Positions 1-6,378 of a DNA stretch of 8,663 nt are shown piece after piece (the stretch's first letter is position 1; each line of letters opens with the position of its first letter). Under the pieces are notes generated by a model. That model was not told where the DNA came from. It did no database searches and worked only from the letters and a program-made list of their open reading frames with translations. The position numbers and the translations under genes are program-made. The stretch comes from an uncultured Bacteroidales bacterium (GTDB lineage: Bacteria; Bacteroidota; Bacteroidia; Bacteroidales; P3), in contig CAMWVZ010000033.1 of the NCBI GenBank assembly GCA_947177845.1, positions 1 through 8,663 of the forward strand. The letters run 5' to 3'.

Positions 1-977
1 GCAGGCTTCTCCGCAGGCTTGGCGGCGGGTTTGGTGCTGGCCAGCGGTTGGGGCGACGCCTTGGCGGCCTTTTCCGCTTCCTTCTTCTCTTTCTCGCCGG
101 CAATAATCTGCTGTTCCACGGCCTTGTTCTCTTCCGTTTTCCGGTTCATCTCGGTCTCGGTGGCGGAGGTCATCTCGTCCTCGTAAATCATCTCGTCCAC
201 ATTCTCCTCCAAATCCGTCTCGTCCATGGCGGGCAGGCCCATCTGCACGGCCTTAGGCTCAGCGCCTATGCCCAACACATCGCGGCGGATAGGAGTGACC
301 GAAAACATCAGCACCAACAGAACCACAACAGCGCAGAACACGATAAACCACCAGCGCGTGTAGAAAGGTTCGGCATCGCCTCTTTCTGGGCGCACGGGCC
401 GGGGCTGAGGCCTTGTCGGACGGCCGTTGTTACCGCCCAGCGCTATTGTCTTTCCCGAACCGCCCGGATTCGGCACGGCACGGGGCTTGGGTTTCTCGAT
501 ATTCGGACGGGGACGCTGGGGACGGTTGATGGGAGGCAGCACCAAGCGTTCGGGCTGCGGCTCCGCCGGGGCGGGCTTCACGGGTTCCGCAACAGGCGCG
601 GCGGGCGCGTTGGGCGTATCCAAACCGAAATGCGCGTCGTTCTCGCTTCCCTGCGCCATGAACGGATTGAAATTCACGCGGTCCTGCTCAATCACAAAGC
701 TTCCCACGCCTTCCACGTTCACCATTCCGGCATCTTTCAGTTCCTGCAGAAGTTCGCGCACCCACGTTTCCATTCCCTGACGCACTTCCTCTTCGGTCAT
801 ATTTTCTTCGAAAGCGATGAAATTCAAAAACGCCTTGTCGTTGGGCGGAACTTCCTTGAAAAGGATACAGGCCTTTCCGCCTTGCTGTCCTGCATAAAAC
901 ACGCCCAATCCCGGAACAGCGGCCTCCATGGAGGGCTGTTCGTTCAAAAACCGTTTCAAGTATTCGGTAACTTTCAT
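1..977 (-). CDS. HU-like domain membrane protein, probable SPOR family (5' part; 3' end outside window)
   Basis: The frame opens at ATG 977-975 and runs to the window edge without a stop (325 complete codons). Residues 1-107 resemble the prokaryotic CCDC81-like HU domains of Bacteroidota: an N-terminal helix (YLKRFL), a 'VPGLGVF' strand-turn near 21-27, 'PPNDKAFLNF' at 44-53, a helix at 61-82, then 'VEGVGSFVIE' and 'VNFNPF'. Residues 121-205 form a Pro/Arg-rich, probably disordered linker. Residues 209-228 are a hydrophobic membrane helix (WWFIVFCAVVVLLVLMF core). Arginines before it suggest N-terminus in the cytoplasm. After it come an acidic stretch (252-275) and a Glu/Lys/Ala-rich, possibly helical stretch (275-307). 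Family relatives often end in a peptidoglycan-binding SPOR domain; that part would lie outside the window and is inferred. The leader has AGAAGG close to the ATG. The gene is probably co-transcribed with the kinase gene 51 bases upstream. No signal peptide is seen. The domain call is by pattern only. Confidence 0.75.
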   Translation of the reverse strand, partial: MKVTEYLKRFLNEQPSMEAAVPGLGVFYAGQQGGKACILFKEVPPNDKAFLNFIAFEENMTEEEVRQGMETWVRELLQELKDAGMVNVEGVGSFVIEQDRVNFNPFMAQGSENDAHFGLDTPNAPAAPVAEPVKPAPAEPQPERLVLPPINRPQRPRPNIEKPKPRAVPNPGGSGKTIALGGNNGRPTRPQPRPVRPERGDAEPFYTRWWFIVFCAVVVLLVLMFSVTPIRRDVLGIGAEPKAVQMGLPAMDETDLEENVDEMIYEDEMTSATETEMNRKTEENKAVEQQIIAGEKEKKEAEKAAKASPQPLASTKPAAKPAEKP

Positions 978-1005
978 ATCCTTCTGCTTTTTTAAAGTCT
1001 TTCCC

Positions 1006-1021
1006 TTTATATTAATATAAA
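1006..1021. repeat. 16-base perfect AT-only palindrome between kinase and membrane-protein genes
   Basis: The sequence tttatattaatataaa reads the same on both strands. It starts 8 bases after the kinase stop codon and ends 28 bases before the ATG of the next gene. It has no loop and no GC pairs, so it would make a poor RNA hairpin or terminator. A protein-binding site or a chance AT-rich palindrome are both possible. No T-tract follows it on the minus strand, and no Bacteroidota -7 element (TAnnTTTG) is visible in the gap. Confidence 0.5.
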
Positions 1022-1028
1022 ATCTCGA

Positions 1029-1646
1029 TTAGAACAAACCGTTTATCTGCGCGTCAATCCGCTCGATAATCGAGCCCAAGTCCTCGGGCTTGTTGCGGAA
1101 ATCCAAATCGTCCACATCCACAATCAGCAGCTTGCCCTGCGTATAGTGCTTAATCCACTCCTCGTAGCGCTCGTTGAGGCTCTTGAGATAGTCCAGACGG
1201 ATGCCGTCTTCGTAATCCCTGCCCCGCAGCTGAATCTGCCTTACCAACGTAGGCACCTCCGCGCGCAGATACACCAGCAGGTCGGGCGCCTGAATAAAGG
1301 AATTCATCAGCTCGAACAACGACACGTAGTTCTCGAAGTCGCGCGTGGTCATGAGCCCCATCGCATGAAGGTTGGGCGCGAAGATGTAGGCGTCTTCGTA
1401 GATAGTCCGGTCCTGAATGATATTCTTTCCTTTCTTGCGGATGTCGAGAATCTGACGGAAGCGCGTATTGAGGAAGTAAATCTGAATGTTGAACGACCAG
1501 CGGCGCATATCCTCATAGAAACTGTCCAGATAGGGATTGTCGTCCACGGCCTCATACATGGGTTTCCACTTGTAGTGCTTCGCTAAAAGTCCTGTAAGTG
1601 TGGTCTTTCCTGAGCCGATATTACCGGCGATGGCCAAGTGCATCAT
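1029..1646 (-). CDS. Deoxynucleoside kinase (dAK/dGK-like)
   Basis: This 205-residue cytoplasmic enzyme of the deoxynucleoside kinase family transfers a phosphate from a nucleoside triphosphate to the 5'-OH of a deoxynucleoside, the first step of dNTP salvage. The Walker A loop is G8-N-I-G-S-G-K14-T15. E32, before 'VDDNPYL', matches the family's catalytic/substrate glutamate. D79-R80-T81 followed by IYED matches the D/E-R-S motif. The lid shows R136, R141 and R143 in 'RQIQLRGRDYEDGI'. The length is normal for the bacterial enzymes. Which base is preferred (A, G or other) cannot be read from sequence. Two ATG codons stand in tandem at 1646 and 1643; the second gives the start 'MHLAIAGNIG' and could equally be used. 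Upstream lies the terminator of the RNA polymerase unit, so the gene probably has its own promoter. Downstream, the membrane-protein gene follows after 51 bases. The stop is TAA. Confidence 0.92.
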   Translation of the reverse strand: MMHLAIAGNIGSGKTTLTGLLAKHYKWKPMYEAVDDNPYLDSFYEDMRRWSFNIQIYFLNTRFRQILDIRKKGKNIIQDRTIYEDAYIFAPNLHAMGLMTTRDFENYVSLFELMNSFIQAPDLLVYLRAEVPTLVRQIQLRGRDYEDGIRLDYLKSLNERYEEWIKHYTQGKLLIVDVDDLDFRNKPEDLGSIIERIDAQINGLF

Positions 1647-1687
1647 GGTTCAAAAAATTATAAAATCCGCAACTGCGTATAACCTTG

Positions 1688-1695
1688 CGAAGATA
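1688..1695 (-). promoter_or_regulatory. Possible -7 element for the kinase gene (weak)
   Basis: On the minus strand the bases read TATCTTCG, one mismatch from the Bacteroidota -7 consensus TAnnTTTG. Its position, about 41 bases before the kinase ATG and directly after the U-tract of the upstream terminator, suits a promoter serving the kinase gene. No clear -33 TTTG element is found about 20 bases upstream, where the terminator stem lies. The call is therefore tentative. Confidence 0.25.
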
Positions 1696-1696
1696 C

Positions 1697-1730
1697 AAAA
1701 AAAACCCCGAAACCTTGCGGTTTCGGGGTT
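1697..1730 (-). terminator. Intrinsic terminator of the rpoB-rpoC-DUF3467 unit
   Basis: A perfect 12-base inverted repeat (1703-1714 and 1719-1730, aaccccgaaacc against ggtttcggggtt) encloses a four-base loop, GCAA in the minus-strand RNA, which is a stable GNRA tetraloop. Eight As on the plus strand at 1697-1704 give eight Us at the 3' side of the hairpin in the minus-strand transcript; the last two A-U pairs of the stem overlap this tract. The stem begins 36 bases after the DUF3467 stop codon. On the plus strand no comparable T-tract directly follows, so it acts in one direction. Confidence 0.9.
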
Positions 1731-1734
1731 CCCT

Positions 1735-1750
1735 TTGGTTTTTCAACCAA
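1735..1750 (-). other. Small GNRA-capped hairpin just before the terminator
   Basis: In the minus-strand RNA, UUGGUU (1750-1745) pairs perfectly with AACCAA (1740-1735) around the loop GAAA, another GNRA tetraloop. It begins 15 bases after the DUF3467 stop codon, and four bases (AGGG) separate it from the terminator stem. The six-pair stem is modest in strength. It could protect the 3' end of the operon mRNA or simply be part of an extended terminator. Confidence 0.5.
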
Positions 1751-1765
1751 CTTTTTCGCCTCCGC

Positions 1766-2071
1766 CTATGCCTCCGCGGGAGGAATATTCATGTAGGCGG
1801 GCGTCGCATTGGGTTCCGGCTCGGTGATAGGCCCGAAAACACTCTCGTATTTACGGACGTTGTCGGCCAAAGCCCGCATCAGACGCTTGGCGTGCTGCGG
1901 GGTCAGAATCACCCGCGACTTCACCCTCGCCTTCTCCACGCCCGGCATCATGCGGATGAAATCCACGATGAATTCGGCTTGGGAATGAGTAATGAGCGCG
2001 AGGTTGGCGTACATGCCTTCGGCCACCTCGGCGGGCAGTTCAATCTGCAGCTTCTTTTCTTCCTTTTCCAT
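1766..2071 (-). CDS. DUF3467 family protein, coupled to rpoC
   Basis: This 101-residue protein is recognised as DUF3467, a family of unknown function often found directly downstream of rpoC in Bacteroidota. Typical features are an acidic/basic N-terminus (MEKEEKK), a beta-rich first half with 'YANLALITHSQAEFIVDF' (21-38), 'RVILTPQHAKRLMRAL' (53-68), and 'NVRKYESVFGPI' (71-82), followed by a short Pro-rich tail. There is no signal peptide or membrane segment, so it is probably cytosolic. The ATG (2071-2069) comes one base after the rpoC TAA, an arrangement that suggests translational coupling and expression together with RNA polymerase. The stop is TAG, followed by the operon terminator. A role with RNA polymerase or in transcription/translation is only an inference from position. 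Confidence 0.88.
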   Translation of the reverse strand: MEKEEKKLQIELPAEVAEGMYANLALITHSQAEFIVDFIRMMPGVEKARVKSRVILTPQHAKRLMRALADNVRKYESVFGPITEPEPNATPAYMNIPPAEA

Positions 2072-2072
2072 G

Positions 2073-5000
2073 TTAGTTTTCTCTATCGACGTTCAGCAAG
2101 GCTTCGTATTCGTCCTTCGAATACACCACGTTTCCGCGGTATTCGTTCAGACCCGTACCGGCGGGAATCAAGTGACCCACCAACACGTTTTCCTTCAGGC
2201 CTTCCAAGTAGTCCACCTTGCCGTTGATGGCGGCATCGGTAAGCACCTTGGTGGTTTCTTGGAACGAAGCGGCCGAGAGGAAGCTCTTCACCTGCAACGA
2301 AGCACGGGTGATACCCTGCAGCACCTGACGGGCCACGGCGGGACGCGCATCGCGCACTTCCACCAGCTTCATGCCCTTGCGGCGCAATACCGAGTTCTCG
2401 TCGCGCAAGGCGCGGGCCGAAAGAATCTGCCCGGCCTTCACCGTTTCGGAGTCGCCGGCGTCCACCACCACTTTTTCGCCGTAGATCTTGTCGTTTTCCT
2501 CCACAAAATCCACTTTGTTCACCATTTCGCCTTCGAGGAAATTGGTGTCGCCCGGATCGAGCACTTCCACCTTACGCATCATCTGACGCACAATCACTTC
2601 AAAGTGCTTGTCGTTAATCTTCACACCTTGCAGACGGTATACTTCCTGAATTTCGTTCACGATGTATTCCTGCACCTTCATCGGGCCCTTGATGGCCAGG
2701 ATGTCGGCCGGCGTAACGGCGCCTTCCGAAAGCGGTGTACCCGCCTTCACGTAGTCGTTTTCCTGCGCCAAAATCTGCTTGGAGGTAGGAATGAGGTAGG
2801 ACTTCACATCGCCCATACGCGAGGTAAGGATAACCTCCTTGTGTCCGCGCTTGAGTTTCTTGCCGAAGCTCACCACACCGTCGATTTCGGCCACGATGGC
2901 GGGGTCGGACGGGTTGCGCGCCTCGAACAGTTCCGTAACGCGGGGCAGACCGCCCGTGATGTCGCCCGACTTGCCGAACGAACGGGGGATTTTCACTAAA
3001 ATATCACCCGCCTTAATCGTCATGTCGTCTTCCAACTGCACGTGCGCACCCACGGGAATGTCGTAAATCTTGAGCACCTCGCCGTTCTTGTCCACGATGT
3101 TGATGGCGGGCGTCTTGGATTTCTGACGCGATTCGATAATCACCTTGTCCTTGTAACCGGTCTGTTCGTCCGATTCCTCGCGGTAGGTGACGTTTTCGAG
3201 CAGGTTCTGCAAGGAAACCTTACCGGCCACTTCCGAAACAATCACGGCGTTGTAGGGATCCCAGTCGGCAATCTTGGTGCCGGCCTTCACCGCCTCGCCG
3301 GGCTGCACATAGAGCGAAGCGCCGTAAGGAATGTTGGTGCTGGTGAGTATCGAATGCGTGTTGGGGTCCACCAGACGCATTTCGGCCGAACGGCCGATAA
3401 CCACCTGATGCTTGCCCTCTTCGGTCTTGTAATCCACCGCGCGCAGTTCCTCGATTTCCACGATACCGTCGTATTTGACGGTGATGTTGGAGTTGATGCC
3501 GGTATTGCCGCCGGCCACACCGCCCACGTGGAAGGTACGAAGCGTAAGCTGCGTACCGGGCTCGCCGATGGACTGGGCGGCGATGACACCCACCGCCTCG
3601 CCTTTCTGCACCATTTTGTTGGTGGCAAGGTTCCGTCCGTAGCACTTGGCGCAAACCCCGTGCTTCGACTCGCAGGTAAGCACCGAACGGATTTCCACTT
3701 CCTCTATCGGCGATTCCTCGATTTCCTTGGCTATGTCTTCGGTGATTTCCTCACCGGCCTTCACAATCAGCTTGCCGGTCTGCGGATGAATCACATCGTC
3801 TATCGTGGTGCGGCCCAAGATTCTTTCGTAGAGCGATTCCACCACATCGTCGTTTTTCTTGAGCGCCGTGGCAATCAAGCCGCGTTGCGTGTGGCAGTCT
3901 TCCTCCGAAATAATCACATCCTGCGAAACGTCCACCAGACGACGCGTCAGATAACCGGCGTCGGCGGTCTTCAAGGCGGTGTCGGCAAGACCCTTGCGCG
4001 CACCGTGCGTGGAGATGAAGTATTCCAATACCGAAAGACCTTCCTTGAAGTTCGACAAGATAGGGTTCTCGATGATTTCACCGCCGCTGGCACCCGATTT
4101 CTGGGGCTTGGCCATAAGGCCACGCATACCGCACAGCTGACGGATCTGCTCCTTCGAACCACGCGCGCCCGAATCCAACATCATGTAGACGGGGTTGAAG
4201 CCCTGACGGTCGGACGACAACTGCTGCATCACCGCATTGGTGAGCTTGTTGTTGGTGTGTGTCCAGATGTCGATGATTTGGTTGTAACGCTCGTTGTTGG
4301 TGATGAAACCCATGTTGTAGTTGTTCATCACTTCGTCCACGTCGTTGTTGGCCTTGGCGATGAGTTCTTCCTTCACCTGCGGGATAATCACGTCGCCGAG
4401 GTTGAACGAAAGACTGCCGCGGAAGGCGGTGCGGTAACCCATGCTCTTGATGTCGTCGAGGAATTTCACCGTGCGCGACATGCCGCATTTCTTGAGCACG
4501 TCGGAGATGATGTCACGCAACGACTTCTTCGTAAGCAGTTCGTTGATGAAACCGTATTCCTTGGGCACCACCTGATTGAACAGGATACGGCCCACGGTGG
4601 TTTCGAGCAGGTAGGGCTTGCCTTCGTTGTCCGTCAGACGAATCTTCACCCAAGCGTGCATATCCACCATGCCTTCGTTGTGGGCGATAATGGCTTCCTC
4701 GTCCGAATAGAACACCGAACCTTCGCCTTTCACCACGAAGTCCTTTTCGGTCTTGAGGCCTTTGGTCAGATAATACAGACCCAAGACCATGTCCTGCGAA
4801 GGCACCGTGATAGGCGCACCGTTGGCGGGGTTGAGGATGTTGTGCGAAGCCAGCATCAGAAGCTGGGCTTCCAGAATGGCGGCGTTGCCGAGGGGCACGT
4901 GCACGGCCATCTGGTCACCGTCGAAGTCGGCGTTGAAGGCCGTACAGCACAAGGGGTGCAGACGCATGGCCTTGCCTTCTATCAGTTTGGGCTGGAACGC

Positions 5001-6347
5001 CTGAATACCCAGACGGTGCAAGGTCGGGGCCCGGTTCATCAGAACGGGATGACCTTTCAATATGTTTTCAAGAATATCCCAAACAATGGGATCCTTGCGT
5101 TCTACAATCTTCTTGGCCGATTTCACCGTCTTGACAATGCCGCGTTCAAGCATCTTGCGGATGATGAAAGGCTTGTACAATTCGGCGGCCATGTCCTTGG
5201 GAAGACCCATTTCGTTCATCTTCAAATCGGGTCCTACCACGATGACCGAACGGCCGGAATAGTCCACACGTTTACCCAAGAGGTTCTGACGGAAACGACC
5301 CTGCTTTCCTTTCAAGCTGTCGGAAAGAGACTTGAGCATACGGGTGCCCTCGCTCTTGGAGGAACGCGCCTTGCGCGAATTGTCGAACAGAGAATCGACG
5401 GCTTCCTGCAACATACGCTTCTCGTTGCGCATAATCACGTCGGGAGCCTTGATTTCGATGAGTTTCTTGAGGCGGTTGTTGCGGATGATGACGCGACGAT
5501 ACAAATCGTTCAGGTCGGAGGTGGCGAAACGTCCGCCGTCGAGGGGCACCAAAGGCCGCAAATCGGGCGGAATAACCGGAATCACCTTCATGATCATCCA
5601 TTCGGGACGGTTCTCGATGCGGGTCTGCGATTCGCGGAAAGCTTCCACCACATTGAGGCGTTTCAAGGCTTCCTGCTTGCGTTGCTGCGAAGTTTCGTTG
5701 TTGGCCTTGTCGCGCAGTTCGTAGGAAAGCGATTCCACGTCGATTTCCTTCAACAAATCGTAGAGGGCCTCACCGCCCATCTTGGCGATGAACTTGTTGG
5801 GATCCTCGTCGTCGAGCAACTGGTTGTCGGCGGGCAGAGAGTCGATAATGGCGTAGTACTCTTCGTCCGAAAGGAATTGCAGTTTCTCGATGCCGTCCTT
5901 GGCCTTGATACCGGGTTGAATCACCACATACTTTTCGTAGTAGATGATCGATTCCAGTTTCTTGGTCTGAATGCCGAGCAAAGCCCCGATTTTATTGGGC
6001 AGGGAACGGAAAAACCAGATATGCGCCACGGGCACCACCAGCTGGATGTGGCCCATACGTTCGCGACGCACTTTCTTTTCGGTCACTTCCACACCGCAAC
6101 GGTCGCAGACAATACCCTTATAGCGAATTCTCTTATACTTTCCGCAGTGGCATTCCCAGTCTTTGGTGGGACCGAAAATACGCTCACAGAAAAGCCCGTC
6201 ACTTTCCGGCTTGTAGGTACGATAGTTAATCGTCTCCGGTTTGGTCACTTCGCCGTGCGAACGTTCCAAAATCGTTTCGGGCGAAGCGAGGCTTACCGTG
6301 ATTTTATTGAAGTCCAGCACTACCGGACCTTCTTTCTTCAATGCCAT
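2073..6347 (-). CDS. rpoC: DNA-directed RNA polymerase subunit beta'
   Basis: RpoC forms the catalytic core of RNA polymerase together with RpoB. The 1424-residue product is complete and of the length usual in this phylum. The N-terminal zinc site is C66, C68, C81 and C84 (CHC...CDRC). The catalytic Mg motif NADFDGDQM covers 472-480, with D474, D476 and D478 holding the metal. The bridge helix lies near 776-813 (THGARKGLADTALKTADAGY). The second zinc site is C818, C892, C899 and C902. The trigger loop starts at about 921-943, with H940 in 'TFHVGG', and resumes at about 1128-1145 (DITGGLPRVTELFEAR). Between these arms lie about 185 residues in the place of the SI3 insertion of Gram-negative enzymes. 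The C-terminal 'LEGLKENVLVGHLIPAGTG' is normal. The start ATG (6347-6345) follows rpoB after 31 AT-rich bases without an evident Shine-Dalgarno sequence, as is usual in Bacteroidota. The stop TAA lies one base before the DUF3467 ATG. No frameshift or missing key residue is seen. Confidence 0.99.
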   Translation of the reverse strand: MALKKEGPVVLDFNKITVSLASPETILERSHGEVTKPETINYRTYKPESDGLFCERIFGPTKDWECHCGKYKRIRYKGIVCDRCGVEVTEKKVRRERMGHIQLVVPVAHIWFFRSLPNKIGALLGIQTKKLESIIYYEKYVVIQPGIKAKDGIEKLQFLSDEEYYAIIDSLPADNQLLDDEDPNKFIAKMGGEALYDLLKEIDVESLSYELRDKANNETSQQRKQEALKRLNVVEAFRESQTRIENRPEWMIMKVIPVIPPDLRPLVPLDGGRFATSDLNDLYRRVIIRNNRLKKLIEIKAPDVIMRNEKRMLQEAVDSLFDNSRKARSSKSEGTRMLKSLSDSLKGKQGRFRQNLLGKRVDYSGRSVIVVGPDLKMNEMGLPKDMAAELYKPFIIRKMLERGIVKTVKSAKKIVERKDPIVWDILENILKGHPVLMNRAPTLHRLGIQAFQPKLIEGKAMRLHPLCCTAFNADFDGDQMAVHVPLGNAAILEAQLLMLASHNILNPANGAPITVPSQDMVLGLYYLTKGLKTEKDFVVKGEGSVFYSDEEAIIAHNEGMVDMHAWVKIRLTDNEGKPYLLETTVGRILFNQVVPKEYGFINELLTKKSLRDIISDVLKKCGMSRTVKFLDDIKSMGYRTAFRGSLSFNLGDVIIPQVKEELIAKANNDVDEVMNNYNMGFITNNERYNQIIDIWTHTNNKLTNAVMQQLSSDRQGFNPVYMMLDSGARGSKEQIRQLCGMRGLMAKPQKSGASGGEIIENPILSNFKEGLSVLEYFISTHGARKGLADTALKTADAGYLTRRLVDVSQDVIISEEDCHTQRGLIATALKKNDDVVESLYERILGRTTIDDVIHPQTGKLIVKAGEEITEDIAKEIEESPIEEVEIRSVLTCESKHGVCAKCYGRNLATNKMVQKGEAVGVIAAQSIGEPGTQLTLRTFHVGGVAGGNTGINSNITVKYDGIVEIEELRAVDYKTEEGKHQVVIGRSAEMRLVDPNTHSILTSTNIPYGASLYVQPGEAVKAGTKIADWDPYNAVIVSEVAGKVSLQNLLENVTYREESDEQTGYKDKVIIESRQKSKTPAINIVDKNGEVLKIYDIPVGAHVQLEDDMTIKAGDILVKIPRSFGKSGDITGGLPRVTELFEARNPSDPAIVAEIDGVVSFGKKLKRGHKEVILTSRMGDVKSYLIPTSKQILAQENDYVKAGTPLSEGAVTPADILAIKGPMKVQEYIVNEIQEVYRLQGVKINDKHFEVIVRQMMRKVEVLDPGDTNFLEGEMVNKVDFVEENDKIYGEKVVVDAGDSETVKAGQILSARALRDENSVLRRKGMKLVEVRDARPAVARQVLQGITRASLQVKSFLSAASFQETTKVLTDAAINGKVDYLEGLKENVLVGHLIPAGTGLNEYRGNVVYSKDEYEALLNVDREN

Positions 6348-6378
6348 ATCTTGTATTGAATTATATTACAACTAAATT

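Noticed and set aside
447..464. 'GGSGKT' in the membrane protein, resembling a nucleotide-binding P-loop.
   Set aside because: It lies in the Pro/Arg-rich linker, lacks the first glycine of GxxxxGK[ST], and is not preceded by a hydrophobic strand.
48..995. A 315-codon open frame on the plus strand at the left edge.
   Set aside because: It lies opposite, and in codon register with, the minus-strand HU-like membrane protein frame, which has coherent domains and a membrane helix. The plus-strand product is Arg/His-rich without domain features.
1992..2999. A 335-codon plus-strand open frame across the DUF3467/rpoC junction.
   Set aside because: It is also in codon register with rpoC and ends exactly at the complement of a TTA leucine codon of rpoC. 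It is a codon-usage shadow.
3042..6359. A 1105-codon open frame on the plus strand opposite rpoC.
   Set aside because: It is in exact codon register with rpoC (offset 969 bases, divisible by 3), so it stays open merely because rpoC uses no TTA, CTA or TCA codon there. Its product is a His/Val/Leu-rich string with no recognisable motif.
6348..6378. A possible promoter in the rpoB-rpoC gap.
   Set aside because: The 31 bases are AT-rich but contain neither a TAnnTTTG element nor a hairpin. They fit a simple intra-operon leader.
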